A stretch of 64,000 nt of DNA from an uncultured Aquimarina sp. (GCA_947489685.1 CANLEM010000001.1:124001-188000); one strand, 5' to 3'. Shown: positions 24,349 to 35,000, counted from the stretch's first letter. The notes: generated by a model from the letters alone, not told the origin. A program made the numbers and translations.

Positions 24349-24450
24349 AACGTAAAGCTAGTTAAATTTAGGTAATACTGTACTTTTCAAGATTTCTTTT
24401 TAGGTTTATTTTGGTGCGATATTTGTTATATTTACCTATCAAAATATACT

Positions 24451-25914
24451 ATGAAGCTACTTAAACTCTCTCTCCGTACTCGAATTTTTATCTCTATGAC
24501 GGCCTTGGTACTATTAGCTTCAATATTAATCGCGGCGGTTTCTATATATCAATATAAAGAAGAAGCCGAAGAATACCACCAGGAACGACTGGATAGAAAA
24601 GAGGCCAGGATACAAATTGCGATAGATAATGCTTTAAGGAGTACTACATACCCTGTTGATGAAGAGCATCTTTCCAGAATTTTTGGCTATAAACAAAAAA
24701 TATATCAGATATCTGAAGAGCACACCTTACCTATTAATATCTACGGTCTTTCTGGTCAACTTTTAATAAAGTCCGAAGGTTTTTTTGCTGGAGATACTAT
24801 AGATAAACAATTAAGCACAGTGATTCTGGATACCCTAGCTTCTTTGTATGATAAAAAATACCTCGTTAAATCTGAAAAAGATGGAGAAAAATTCTTGTCT
24901 TCCTATACCTATATCACAGATATTAGTTCTAAGCCCCTGGGGATTTTAAACCTTCCTTATCTAGAGGACGATGACTTGATTACGCGAGAACTCATAGAAT
25001 TTTTACAACGAGTTGGGCAGGTATATTTATTAATGATGTTAATCGCTATTGCGCTGGCTTACTTTTTATCAAAATATATTACAAGATCTTTAAAAACAAT
25101 TTCTGAAACAATTGATCAAACTAGACTGGATAAAAGAAACAAGCGAATTCAAATTGGTGATGCCAGTGATGAAATTTATACTTTGGTAAATGCCTATAAT
25201 AGTATGATTGATGAGTTAGAAGAAAGTGCAGCAATGCTGGCAAAAAGTGAACGAGAAGCTGCATGGAGAGAAATGGCCAAACAGGTCGCTCATGAGATTA
25301 AGAATCCTTTAACTCCTATGCGATTAACTGTACAAAGTTTTCAAAGAAAATTTGATCCTAAAGACCCGGGCATTGATCAAAAAATAAATGAGTACAGCGA
25401 TACGTTAATTCAGCAGATAGATACAATGAGTTCTATTGCTTCTGCATTTTCAAATTTTGCCCAAATGCCCGCTCAAAAGAATGAAACATTAGATGTTGTT
25501 AAAATCGTTGGACTAGCGCTTGATATTTTTAATGAAGATTATATTGTCTTTCCTTCAGAAAAAGAGAAAATTATAGCAAAATTTGATAGAACACAGCTCA
25601 TTCGAGTGGTTACCAATCTTGTAAAAAATGGAATACAAGCTATTCCCGAAGATCGTACACCAAAGGTTATGGTAAATGTATTTACCGAAGATAATAATGT
25701 TATCATAACGGTTGCAGATAATGGTGTTGGGATCACCGAAGACAATAAAAAGATGATTTTTGAACCTAAATTTACAACGAAAACTAGCGGAATGGGATTA
25801 GGGCTAGGAATGGTGAAAAATATTGTGGAAACCTATAAAGGAAGTATTACCTTTACCTCGCAGGAAGGAAAAGGAACAGTGTTCAAAGTTAAATTTCCTC
25901 GAGAGCAATTGTAA
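24451..25914 (+). CDS. Sensor histidine kinase, NtrY-like
   Basis: 487 aa. Membrane segments at about 10-33 and 190-208 bracket a periplasmic sensor of about 155 residues. A HAMP linker follows (about 209-262), then the HisKA domain with H281 in the motif AWREMAKQVAHEIKNPLTPMRL, which is typical of NtrY-like kinases. The ATPase domain has the N box (NLVKNGIQAI), DNGVGI and GMGLGLGMVKNI. No response regulator is adjacent, so it is an orphan kinase. It is followed closely by a DUF4177 gene and an enoyl-CoA hydratase, but this need not reflect function. Confidence 0.93.
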   Translation: MKLLKLSLRTRIFISMTALVLLASILIAAVSIYQYKEEAEEYHQERLDRKEARIQIAIDNALRSTTYPVDEEHLSRIFGYKQKIYQISEEHTLPINIYGLSGQLLIKSEGFFAGDTIDKQLSTVILDTLASLYDKKYLVKSEKDGEKFLSSYTYITDISSKPLGILNLPYLEDDDLITRELIEFLQRVGQVYLLMMLIAIALAYFLSKYITRSLKTISETIDQTRLDKRNKRIQIGDASDEIYTLVNAYNSMIDELEESAAMLAKSEREAAWREMAKQVAHEIKNPLTPMRLTVQSFQRKFDPKDPGIDQKINEYSDTLIQQIDTMSSIASAFSNFAQMPAQKNETLDVVKIVGLALDIFNEDYIVFPSEKEKIIAKFDRTQLIRVVTNLVKNGIQAIPEDRTPKVMVNVFTEDNNVIITVADNGVGITEDNKKMIFEPKFTTKTSGMGLGLGMVKNIVETYKGSITFTSQEGKGTVFKVKFPREQL

Positions 25915-25925
25915 GATACTTATCT

Positions 25926-26132
25926 ATGAAAGAATATAAAGTAGAATCACTCATTTATTACTCTAAATTTACTGCAGATAGAGAACATATCCTAAAATCT
26001 TCTTCAAATGATATTCAGGCAAAATTAGATGAATATGCAAAAGAAGGATGGAGATTAGCATCTACCGATGTCGAAACTTTTGGAGTAGGGATGTACTTCT
26101 ATTTGTATTTTGAAAGAGACATAAAAGAATAA
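25926..26132 (+). CDS. DUF4177-like small protein
   Basis: 68 aa, soluble. The pattern YKVESLIYYSKF...DIQAKLDEYAKEGWRLASTD...YLYFERD matches the DUF4177 family (two strands around LNEYAKEGWELVS-type helix). Function unknown. It starts 11 nt after the kinase stop, so it is probably cotranscribed. Confidence 0.75.
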   Translation: MKEYKVESLIYYSKFTADREHILKSSSNDIQAKLDEYAKEGWRLASTDVETFGVGMYFYLYFERDIKE

Positions 26133-26158
26133 ACTACCACAAAAAAATAATATAAAAA

Positions 26159-26938
26159 ATGTATACCAACATTCTCACTTCGCAAAATAACGGGATCACT
26201 ACAATTACGATTAATAGACCGTCAAAATTAAATGCTCTTAATAAAGAAACAATTCAAGAATTACATGCTGCTTTTAGAGTAGCAGATTTGGATGCAGATA
26301 CCAAAGTGATTATCATTACCGGAAGCGGAGAGAAAGCATTTGTTGCAGGAGCCGATATTAGCGAATTTGCAGATTTTTCTATAGCCGAAGGAGGTAAACT
26401 TGCCGCAAAAGGACAAGAATTGTTATTTGATTTTGTAGCAAACCTTTCTACACCAGTTATAGCTGCCGTAAATGGTTTTGCACTTGGTGGAGGATTAGAA
26501 TTGGCTATGGCCGCTCATTTTAGAGTTGCCAGTGATAATGCAAAAATGGGACTGCCAGAAGTTTCGCTTGGTGTAATACCAGGTTATGGTGGAACGCAAC
26601 GATTACCGCAATTAGTAGGAAAAGGAAGAGCCATGGAAATGATCATGACAGCAGGAATGATTGATGCCAATCAAGCTTTACAATACGGACTTGTAAACCA
26701 CGTAACTGCGCAAGAAGAATTAGTGCCATTGGCCGAAAAACTGGCAAGCCGTATTATGAGAAATTCTTCGGTCGCTATTGCGGCAGCAATTACATCGGTG
26801 AATGCAGCTTATCAAGATGGAGTAGATGGTTTTAAGGTGGAAATAGAACAATTTGGAAATTGCTTTGGTACCGAAGACTTTAAAGAAGGTACGGCTGCCT
26901 TTTTAGAAAAGCGTAAAGCAGATTTTCCGGGTAAATAG
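26159..26938 (+). CDS. Enoyl-CoA hydratase/isomerase family protein
   Basis: 259 aa, the family's normal length. Crotonase-fold signatures are intact: AFVAGADISEFADF (first oxyanion-hole region), GFALGGGLELAMAAHFRVAS with the catalytic glutamate region, and MGLPEVSLGVIPGYGGTQRLPQLVG with the second glutamate. It likely hydrates 2-enoyl-CoA in fatty-acid or branched-chain amino-acid breakdown. Twenty-six nt after the DUF4177 gene; probably the end of the same transcript. Confidence 0.95.
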   Translation: MYTNILTSQNNGITTITINRPSKLNALNKETIQELHAAFRVADLDADTKVIIITGSGEKAFVAGADISEFADFSIAEGGKLAAKGQELLFDFVANLSTPVIAAVNGFALGGGLELAMAAHFRVASDNAKMGLPEVSLGVIPGYGGTQRLPQLVGKGRAMEMIMTAGMIDANQALQYGLVNHVTAQEELVPLAEKLASRIMRNSSVAIAAAITSVNAAYQDGVDGFKVEIEQFGNCFGTEDFKEGTAAFLEKRKADFPGK

Positions 26939-27024
26939 AAATTAAAACCAGTATCGATAAAACGGGATTTGTATTTTCTATTTTGCTTTTTCGTATTTTT
27001 ATAGTCACTCTTAAACCTTAATGT

Positions 27025-27666
27025 ATGAAGTCGCTATACAAAAACCCAGTAGCTATTGTTTCTGTTGTACTGGCCACTGCTAGTTTTATTTATTTTGAAG
27101 ACCGTTTACCGGCTATTAACCTTTCTGATTTAGATACAGCAAGTATTATTGCCGCACTCGGTTATTTGTCTGTTGTGATATTGATTGTAGAACAGTTTAT
27201 AGAGATTTTTGTGTATGATCCCAATGAGAAAGTTAAAATGCAATGTAAAGAACGCATTGCTGATATTAATAAATACCTCGAGAGTAGAAATAATCCTATA
27301 GATACAGATATTGAAGAAGATGAAGATGAAGAAACTGTTGATACCGAATCAACAGAAAAGACAGCGAAAGTGATGAAAGAGAAACGGGAATTAGAAGAAT
27401 ACCTAATGACCCGAGGATTAAAAAGACAACGAAAAACTACCATTATTGCTTTTATAATTGGACTAGTATTATCATTATCAGGTCTTCGTCTTATGTCTGG
27501 GATTATTTTTAATGGTCCAGAAGAAGAACTATCGAGTATACAAGTTACCATTGTTCAATCTTTGGATATTATTCTTACAGCTGGGATTATTGCTGGAGGT
27601 AGCGGTAGGGTACATCGTCTTATTAAAAGAATAAAAGAAGCAATGGGTTCTTCAGAAAGCTTTTAG
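27025..27666 (+). CDS. Hypothetical membrane protein with acidic coiled linker
   Basis: 213 aa. Hydrophobic segments lie at about 10-25, 42-63, 140-162 and 175-195. Between the second and third is a highly charged stretch (about 68-135) with an acidic block DIEEDEDEETVDTES, then a predicted helix KVMKEKRELEEYL. It ends in a basic tail (VHRLIKRIKEA). I do not recognise it. It is monocistronic, convergent with nadD; a TTG-N22-TAttTTTa promoter-like sequence lies at 26969-27001. Confidence 0.7.
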   Translation: MKSLYKNPVAIVSVVLATASFIYFEDRLPAINLSDLDTASIIAALGYLSVVILIVEQFIEIFVYDPNEKVKMQCKERIADINKYLESRNNPIDTDIEEDEDEETVDTESTEKTAKVMKEKRELEEYLMTRGLKRQRKTTIIAFIIGLVLSLSGLRLMSGIIFNGPEEELSSIQVTIVQSLDIILTAGIIAGGSGRVHRLIKRIKEAMGSSESF

Positions 27667-27684
27667 AATAGCTGTATAAAACGG

Positions 27685-28266
27685 TTATCTATAAAAATTC
27701 ATCTGATCGATATACTCCCATACTTCTTTAGACAATAATGGTCTAATGTTTTTTCCTTCAGAAATTGATTTTCGAATAAAAGTAGATGAGATTTCCATAA
27801 TAGGAGCATTTACTCTATTAATTTTTGGATGATCCTTAAACTGACTCTCTATTGTCCCTTCGGCAATGCGAGGGTACACATAGATATTGTGATTTTCGAG
27901 AATAACTTCATAATTTTTCCATTTATGAAAACTTTTCAAGTTATCTTCTCCCATAATGAGATGAAATTGATCATTAGGATAAGACTCTCCCAAGTGAGCC
28001 AAGGTATACACAGTATAATTGGGCTGAGGTAGTTTAAATTCAATATCACTGGGTTTTAGGCTGGGATATGATTCTGTGGCACGATAGACCATTTCATAAC
28101 GATGGTGATTATCGAGCAAAGAGCTTTTCTTTTTAAAAGGATTATGGGGGGTTACGACCATCCATATCTCATCAAGGTCAGAGTTTTCGGCCATATGATT
28201 TGCTATGGCTAAATGACCAATATGAATGGGATTAAAAGTCCCGAAATATAGTCCGATTTTTTTCAT
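27685..28266 (-). CDS. nadD: Nicotinate-nucleotide adenylyltransferase
   Basis: 193 aa. It makes deamido-NAD from nicotinate mononucleotide and ATP in NAD synthesis. The nucleotidyltransferase motif GTFNPIHIGH is at 9-18 and the ISSTFIRKSISEGK motif near the C-terminus. Third gene of the yicC-gmk-nadD cluster, 47 nt after gmk; a palindrome sits in that gap. Confidence 0.95.
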   Translation of the reverse strand: MKKIGLYFGTFNPIHIGHLAIANHMAENSDLDEIWMVVTPHNPFKKKSSLLDNHHRYEMVYRATESYPSLKPSDIEFKLPQPNYTVYTLAHLGESYPNDQFHLIMGEDNLKSFHKWKNYEVILENHNIYVYPRIAEGTIESQFKDHPKINRVNAPIMEISSTFIRKSISEGKNIRPLLSKEVWEYIDQMNFYR

Positions 28267-28282
28267 GAAAACTATGTTTTCA

Positions 28283-28300
28283 TTTCCGCGAAGGCGGAAA
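28283..28300. repeat. Short palindrome of the TTTCCGC-type in the gmk-nadD gap
   Basis: TTTCCGC-gaag-GCGGAAA, a perfect 7-bp GC-richer stem with a tetraloop, between two genes of one operon. Similar TTCCGC...GCGGAA palindromes recur in intergenic regions of Flavobacteriaceae as I recall them, so this may be one copy of a dispersed element. Only one perfect copy is in this window. Confidence 0.4.
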
Positions 28301-28313
28301 TCTTTAATTCTAG

Positions 28314-28886
28314 TTACTTAAAAAGAAACTTCCTTACCAATTGCGATACCTCTACTTTTGCCTTTTCTAGATCATCATTCGTAACGATTGCATCAAATTG
28401 TGGGGCAGTTGCCATTTCTGTAGACGCCTTTGCTACACGCATATTGATTTTATCTTCAGATTCGGTTTTGCGTTTTTTTAAACGAATCTTTAATTCTTCA
28501 ATACTTGGTGGCTTTACAAAGATAGCTAGGGTTCGATCCGGATATATTCTTTTAATATCAAGACCTCCAACGACATCGATGTCAAAAATAACATGTTTTC
28601 CACTATCCCAAAGTCGTTGGACTTCGGTTTTTAAGGTTCCGTAAAAGTTATCCCGATAAACCTCTTCCCATTCTAAAAATTCATCAGATTTAATCTTGTC
28701 TTTAAATTCACGTAGAGATAAAAAATAATAATCCTTACCATGTACCTCTTCTCCACGAGGATCCCGCGAAGCTGCGGATATAGAAAACCCAAGATTAAAT
28801 TCTTCTTGGTTTAATAAGTGTTTAACTAAAGTAGTTTTTCCGCTTCCCGAAGGTGCCGAAAGTACAATAAGTTTACCCTGGTTCAT
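28314..28886 (-). CDS. gmk: Guanylate kinase
   Basis: 190 aa. It phosphorylates GMP to GDP. Walker A is APSGSGKTTL at 11-20. The GMP-binding region (SAASRDPRGEEVHGKDYYFLS) is intact, as is IDVVGGLDIKRIYPD. It starts immediately next to the yicC stop (no gap), so they are cotranscribed. Confidence 0.97.
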   Translation of the reverse strand: MNQGKLIVLSAPSGSGKTTLVKHLLNQEEFNLGFSISAASRDPRGEEVHGKDYYFLSLREFKDKIKSDEFLEWEEVYRDNFYGTLKTEVQRLWDSGKHVIFDIDVVGGLDIKRIYPDRTLAIFVKPPSIEELKIRLKKRKTESEDKINMRVAKASTEMATAPQFDAIVTNDDLEKAKVEVSQLVRKFLFK

Positions 28887-29753
28887 TTACAATACATTTA
28901 GTAATTGTTCCTTTATTTTTTCAAGTTCATCTTTCATCTGAACGACCAATTGCTGCATAGGTGCATAATTGGATTTACTACCTATGGTATTGATCTCTCT
29001 CCCTATTTCTTGAGTGATAAATCCTAATTTCTTTCCATTCGAATCTGATGTAGCAAGTGTAGTTATAAAATAAGAAATGTGATTTGCAAGTCGCACTTTT
29101 TCTTCAGTAATATCAAATTTTTCGAGATAATAAATTAACTCTTGCTCAAAACGATTTTGATCTACTTCTTCCTTAAGATCCGAGACTGCTTTTAATAAAC
29201 GCTCGCGTACCCCTTCGATACGTTCGGGATCCATCTGGATTACTTTCTCTAGTAATTCTCCTATATTTTTGATTCTAATATTAAAATCTTTTTCAAGAGC
29301 TTTTCCCTCATCTGTTCGGTACGTATCAATTTTGGTCAATGCACTTAAAAGAGCATCATTTATTGCCTTAAATTCTTCTTCGTTTATTTCTTCTCTGATG
29401 GTTTTGAGAGCATCTGGCATACGAATTGCCATTTTTAATAACTCTACTTCTTCCTGCTTTGCATATAAAGAAATCTTGGATAGTTGTTTCATATAATCTT
29501 TTACAACCGCCTCGTTAATTTGAGTTGAAGTTTCTTCGGCTGTGATTTCGACATATAGACCAAAATCAACTTTTCCCCTTACCAAAGATTTTGCAATGGT
29601 ATTACGCATCTGCAATTCTTTCTCTCGATATTGAGAAGGAATCCTTGCATTAAGATCTAGGTTTTTGCTATTAAGAGATTTAACCTCTATGGTTACTTTT
29701 TTTGTAGGTAGCTGAAGGATAGACTTCCCAAAGCCAGTCATGGATTTGATCAT
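28887..29753 (-). CDS. YicC family endoribonuclease-type protein
   Basis: 288 aa. MIKSMTGFGKSILQLPTKKVTIEVKSLNSKNLDLNARIP is the canonical YicC start, and the C-terminus (EVDQNRFEQELIYYLEKFDITEEKVRLANHISYF..., GREINTIGSKSNYAPMQQLVVQMKDELEKIKEQLLNV) is conserved. YicC/YloC proteins have been described as endoribonucleases acting with RNA decay. First gene of the yicC-gmk-nadD cluster. Confidence 0.95.
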   Translation of the reverse strand: MIKSMTGFGKSILQLPTKKVTIEVKSLNSKNLDLNARIPSQYREKELQMRNTIAKSLVRGKVDFGLYVEITAEETSTQINEAVVKDYMKQLSKISLYAKQEEVELLKMAIRMPDALKTIREEINEEEFKAINDALLSALTKIDTYRTDEGKALEKDFNIRIKNIGELLEKVIQMDPERIEGVRERLLKAVSDLKEEVDQNRFEQELIYYLEKFDITEEKVRLANHISYFITTLATSDSNGKKLGFITQEIGREINTIGSKSNYAPMQQLVVQMKDELEKIKEQLLNVL

Positions 29754-30042
29754 AGAATTATGCTAAAAGTTGCACGAAGATACGGAAAAGTCTGAAGACC
29801 AAAGCCGGAAGTCAATAACGAAATTTTTCTATGATTTTGTTCGAGTTGTTTATAGTCAACAATTTTTTAAATCACTTTTAAAAGATATATAGATGAATTT
29901 CATATTGTAGCAATCAAAAAATTTAATTATCGAAATTTCTATTACTAAGAAAAATATTTGTAATAAAATGTAAGCTGTCTAACATTGCTGTGAATCAGTG
30001 AATTAGTATATTTATAGTACACAAATTCAAAACATATTTATT

Positions 30043-30837
30043 ATGAAAACTTTCAAATTTTTTATGCTGGCCATTTTGGCTTTAAGCATAGCGCAATGTA
30101 CAACCGAGGGTGAAAATGATGCTCAACCCGAAGTTACAACAATCTCACAACAGGATGTACCCTCAGAAATTTTATCAAAATTACAAAGTATGGGTTTTGA
30201 TATTGATAAAACATCGGTAATAGTCGAAAAGGGAGGATATATTGTAGATGGAGATATTTTTATCACCAACGAAACACTCGAAGAAAATGACTTTCAAAAA
30301 CAAGCTTTTTTTGGTATTGTTGATTGTAATCGAGTAGGTAACATTCGGATCCAAAATGCATTGGGTAATAATGCCGCGGGAAGAGGTTTTCAAAGAGGCA
30401 TTAATTTATGGAACAGGGTTAATGGATCAACATTACGTTTAATCCCTGTAAATAACAACCCTGATATTTTGGTTCGTTTGGCACGTCGTGGTGAAATCGG
30501 CGGTTGGGGTCGTGGAGAGTTCCCTACAAATGGTAGAGAAGGCCGTTTAATCCTACTCAATCTTAACGAGCCTAGTATTGATGGAGATCCTGTAAACGCT
30601 AGAGAATGGGGTAATATATTGACTCATGAAATAGGCCACAATATTGGTCTCTTGCATATAGAGCAAAGTCAGTTTGGTACACAAGTCCCAGGGACGCCAA
30701 CTTTTGATAGGGCATCAATTATGACTTCCGGGTCAAACCCAGGTGTGGTATTTAATGCTAACAATGTATCTAGAGGTGATAGAAGAACCGTAAGAAGAAT
30801 GTATAGCAATAGAAATAATAGATTATGTGGTCGATAA
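30043..30837 (+). CDS. Exported HEIGH-type zinc metalloprotease (M57 family), second copy
   Basis: 264 aa. MKTFKFFMLAILALSIAQCTTEGEN is a lipoprotein signal (lipobox cysteine at 19). The propeptide-like part (about 25-95) includes GYIVDGDIFITNE. Catalytic motif HEIGHNIGLLH at 195-205, with the three zinc histidines. Compared with the copy at 21443 it lacks the following Asp (LLHIEQ rather than FRHTD) and the catalytic domain is shorter. Substrate unknown. Monocistronic with its own terminator. Confidence 0.88.
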   Translation: MKTFKFFMLAILALSIAQCTTEGENDAQPEVTTISQQDVPSEILSKLQSMGFDIDKTSVIVEKGGYIVDGDIFITNETLEENDFQKQAFFGIVDCNRVGNIRIQNALGNNAAGRGFQRGINLWNRVNGSTLRLIPVNNNPDILVRLARRGEIGGWGRGEFPTNGREGRLILLNLNEPSIDGDPVNAREWGNILTHEIGHNIGLLHIEQSQFGTQVPGTPTFDRASIMTSGSNPGVVFNANNVSRGDRRTVRRMYSNRNNRLCGR

Positions 30838-30867
30838 AATTAACCAAATAACCCAATAGATTAAGAG

Positions 30868-30897
30868 ACTGTTCAGAGAATATCTGGGCAGTTTTTT
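30868..30897 (+). terminator. Terminator of the second M57 protease gene
   Basis: 10-bp stem ACTGTTCAGA / TCTGGGCAGT (two G-U pairs), 5-nt loop, then six T, 30 nt after the stop. Confidence 0.8.
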
Positions 30898-30929
30898 ATG
30901 TTATATTCAAACCTTTGGTGAGGATGACT

Positions 30930-31475
30930 TTAGAGATTAATTGTCATCGTAATTTTATCAATGTATTTTTTGTTTTCATTAAAGAAATTTTCAATACGAC
31001 CACACTCTTTAAGTCCCATTTTCTCATACAAAGCAATACCAGCTTTATTAGTTGCATATACCTCTAACCAAATGATTTTGATCAATGTATTTTGTCGGGA
31101 CCAATCAATAACATTTTGAATCAAAAACGTACCTACACCTTGGTTTTGCCATGTAGTATGAATGCCCATGCCTACAACAGCGGTATGAGACATTTTCTTT
31201 CTCCAACTACCAGTAAGATCAATATTACCTACTAAATTTCCTTCGTTTTCGGCAACTAATAAAATACTGTTGGGTTGTTTGAGATACCGTTTGATCAATT
31301 GATACTCTTCTGTTACATTATTCGAATACTCATAATCGAATAAAGGGATAGTATTCGTGTTTTTTAAGTATTCAAGCTTGAGTTGTAGTAATTGAGTTGC
31401 ATCTTCAGGTACTGCTTCTCTAATAATTATAGTTTGATTGGATTTTGTTTGATATGTTTTTTGAAGAAAGTTCAA
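30930..31475 (-). CDS. GNAT family N-acetyltransferase
   Basis: 181 aa. IIIREAVPEDATQLLQLKLEYLK is a typical GNAT N-terminus; the acetyl-CoA motif A is VVGMGIHTTWQNQGVGTFLIQNVIDW (QxxGxG/A as QNQGVG), and KAGIALYEKMGLKECGR is motif B. Substrate unknown (protein, antibiotic or small amine). Last gene of a three-gene unit with the BNR protein and hemJ; 5 nt after hemJ. Confidence 0.9.
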   Translation of the reverse strand: MNFLQKTYQTKSNQTIIIREAVPEDATQLLQLKLEYLKNTNTIPLFDYEYSNNVTEEYQLIKRYLKQPNSILLVAENEGNLVGNIDLTGSWRKKMSHTAVVGMGIHTTWQNQGVGTFLIQNVIDWSRQNTLIKIIWLEVYATNKAGIALYEKMGLKECGRIENFFNENKKYIDKITMTINL

Positions 31476-31480
31476 AATAA

Positions 31481-32032
31481 TTATGCATTTGGATTTTTAT
31501 CCCTAATTCTTTTGTAGAGTTTAATTCCCAACATCAGTATTACCGCAAGCGATATAATGCCTATAACACCATATATCCAGTTTACGGCATCTCTAACAAT
31601 CACAAGAAATATTACCGAAAACAAAATAATGGTCGAGCCCTCGTTCCACATGCGCATTTGATTCGAGGACCATTTTATGATATCATTTTGTAATTGTTTG
31701 AAGATGTGATGGCATTTTAAATGATACCCAAATAGCAACACAACAAAACCCAATTTAACATGCATCCATGGTTGTTGTAACCATGCAGGCATTAAAATTA
31801 ATAGCCATATAGCAAATAGTGTGGCCAATATTGCCGAAGGCCATGTAATTATGAACCATAATCGTTTTGCCATGAGTTTGAGTTGTGTGCCCAAAATTTC
31901 TTTATCCGGAGAAGGTTTTTGGTACGCCTCTATCTGGTATATGAACAATCTTGGAATATAAAACAAGCCTGCAAACCAAGTGATCACAAAGATGAGATGT
32001 AGGGATTTTATGTAATTATAGTACTCTAGCAT
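31481..32032 (-). CDS. hemJ: Protoporphyrinogen IX oxidase, HemJ type
   Basis: 183 aa integral membrane protein with four to five hydrophobic segments. The N-terminus YIKSLHLIFVITWFAGLFYIPRLFIYQ is the HemJ (UPF0093) signature, with the conserved His at 12. HemJ oxidises protoporphyrinogen IX to protoporphyrin IX, the step before ferrochelatase. No HemG or HemY gene is in the window, so this is the candidate for that step in a genome whose other haem genes lie 8-16 kb away. It starts 3 nt after the BNR gene stop, an unexpected operon partner. Confidence 0.88.
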   Translation of the reverse strand: MLEYYNYIKSLHLIFVITWFAGLFYIPRLFIYQIEAYQKPSPDKEILGTQLKLMAKRLWFIITWPSAILATLFAIWLLILMPAWLQQPWMHVKLGFVVLLFGYHLKCHHIFKQLQNDIIKWSSNQMRMWNEGSTIILFSVIFLVIVRDAVNWIYGVIGIISLAVILMLGIKLYKRIRDKNPNA

Positions 32033-32035
32033 GTA

Positions 32036-35000
32036 TTATTCTACAAAAAGATAGTTAAGTTGCAAGGTATTGAATTCGCTATTAAAGCTTTTAATTTCTG
32101 AAGAAATTAATTTATCAAAAGTACTTAACTGCCCTTCTATTTTTTTAACCAATTCGTTCTTAACAGCAATATCTTGTGCAGTTGGGCCAAAATCTCCCAT
32201 ACCGACAAGAGAGTTTAAGTGCCCTAGTTTATTGGTTAATTTGATCGGGAAATTTAAAGGATCCTGATTGCTTTTATTTTTGGTTTGATATAAAGCTTTT
32301 TCAATATCACCAAACTTTTTCTGTAATTCTTCGGCTTTTTTGACCAATTCCTTTGTTTTGGGATCATCTTCATATTGAGTCGCAAAACTCTTAAGTTGAG
32401 TATTGATTTTCTTTATCTTTTTAATTGATTTATGAGCCTTGTCAACTGTTTTGTTTACACTGGTTATAAAATCAAATTGTGCCTGCATTTCTTGTTGAGA
32501 AGCTTCTGCTCTTGGATCTGCAATAATTTTGAAAGATTGATTGGCTACTTCTTTCTTGTTTACAGCCAGACTTACCGAGTACGTTCCAGGAGTTGCTTTA
32601 GGGCCATCAAGATTTGCCCACCATAGGATCATTCCTTTTAATTTTTCGGCTCCATCACCTCTCATATTCCAATTAAATTGATTGGCCCCTTTTTCTAGAT
32701 CAATGAGTTTATCTTTTTTATCTTTACCAGAAGTGCTATACGATTTGATCGTATCGTTTTTGGTATTCAAATAAGTAAGCGAAACGGTATCTTTTTCTTT
32801 ATCATAATTTTTGAGATAAAAATAAGTCATTACCCCTGCAGGATGATTGGTTCCTTCTGTTTTAGAGTTTTTTACGCTACCACCACGCATTCTATAGGTG
32901 TCTTTTGGTTGAAATAATATATGATTTTGATTTTTTAGAGTATTGTTAAGTTGATGCAACACAGTTAAATCATCTATAATCCATAGACTTCTTCCTTGGG
33001 TAGCAACAATAAGATTGTTTTCTTTGATAGTTAAATCTGTAATAGGTACAATAGGAAGATTTAATTGAAATGTATTCCAGTTTCTTCCATCATCAAAAGA
33101 AATATACATACCTGTTTCTGTTCCGGCATATAATAATCCTTTTCTTTTAGGGTCTTCTCGAAGTACTCTGGTAAAATGTTCGGGTTGAATTCCGTTTGTA
33201 ATTTTAGTCCAGGATTTTCCGTAATCTGTGGTTTTATATAAATAAGGCGCAAAGTCACCTGATTTATAACGAGTACCGGCAATGTAACAAGTACCTTCAT
33301 TAAATGCACTAGGTTCTATGCTATTAATCATCATCCATTCTGGCATTCCTTTTGGTGTTACATTATTCCAGGAAGTTCCTCCATCTTGACTTATATGTAC
33401 CAATCCATCATCACTTCCTACCCATAAAACCCCTTCCTTTATGGGGCTTTCTGCAGCGGCAAAAATGGTACAGTAATACTCTACAGAGGTATTATCTTGT
33501 GTAATAGGCCCTCCTGATGATTTTAACTTTTCAGGATCATTTCTGGTTAAGTCGGGACTTATTACATTCCAACTTTGGCCTTCATTTTCGGTTACATGCA
33601 CGTGATTAGAAAAAGTATATAGTTTATTTGGATTGTGTTTAGAGAATAATATGGGAAAATTCCATTGAAAACGATACTTCATATCTTCTGCACCATGTCC
33701 CATTGGATTATCTGGCCATACGCTTATAGATCTAATAGTTTCGGTTTTGTGGTTTACACGAGTTAAGAAACCATCGTAACTTCCACCATAGACGATATCG
33801 TTGTTTTTTGGATCTACAGCTATATGGGCTGATTCTCCACCGGCAGTTCTTTCCCAGTCATTTTCGGATATTGAAGTGCCGGTGCTACGATGATTAATTC
33901 TTATGGTAGAGTTATCCTGCTGCGCCACATATATACGATATGGAAAACTATTATCTGTGGTGACTCTATAAAACTGAGAGGTTGGTTGGTTATGGTATGT
34001 ACTCCAGGTTTCGCCTCCGTCATATGTGATTTGTGCACCTCCATCATCTCCTATAATCATACGTTTAGGATTTTCTGGTGCAATCCATAGGTCATGATGG
34101 TCACCGTGTGGCGCTCTATAACTACTAAAGTTCTTTCCACCATCTTTACTTTTGTGATACGATACATTTACCACATAAACCACGTCTTTATCTTTAGAAT
34201 CGGCATAAATACGAGAATAGTACCATGCACGCTGTCTTAGACTTCGTTCACTATTTAGCAAGGACCAAGTTTCTCCACCATCATCACTGCGATATACTCC
34301 TCCTTTTTCTTTGTTTTCTACAATTGCCCATACTCGTTCGCTATCTACTGGGGACACAGTAACTCCAATAATACCAAGGGTGTCCTTTGCAAACCCTTTA
34401 TTTTTTGAGATTTCTTTCCATGTCTGACCACTATCAGTACTTTTCCATAGAGCAGAGCCTTTACCTCCAGAACTCAAGCTATATGGTGTTCTTCTGGCAT
34501 TCCATGTCGAAGCATACAAAATTCTGGGATTATTTGGATCCAGAGTTAAATCTACTGCTCCTGCATTTTGATTGGCAAATAATACTTTTGTCCATGTTTT
34601 TCCGCCATCCATACTTTTGTATACTCCTCGATCTTGAGTGGGTTTATATATATTACCCAAAACACCTGCGTACACGATATTTGGATCTGTAGGGTGGATG
34701 GCAATTCGTGGGATATGTCTACTTTTTGGTAATCCGGATTGTATCCATGTTTTTCCTGCATCCACACTTTTCCATACTCCGTAACCCGAAGAAACATTAC
34801 CACGAAGTGTTTTTTCACCCCCACCAACATAAATTACATTAGGATCACTTTTGGCCACAGCAATTGAGCCAATTGAGCCACCAAAAAATCCATCAGAAAT
34901 ATTTTCCCAAGTACGTCCTCCATCCGTAGTTTTCCAGATGCCTCCTCCGGTTGCGCCAAAATAAAATAGGTTTGGTTTTCCGGGAACCCCAGTAACGGCA

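Noticed and set aside
28283-28300. Palindrome between gmk and nadD as a terminator
   Set aside because: No T-run follows on the minus strand and nadD is in the same cluster; listed as a repeat instead.
34387-34692. 101-codon plus-strand frame inside the BNR propeller gene
   Set aside because: Antisense shadow of repeated DGG.TW-coding sequence; no protein features.
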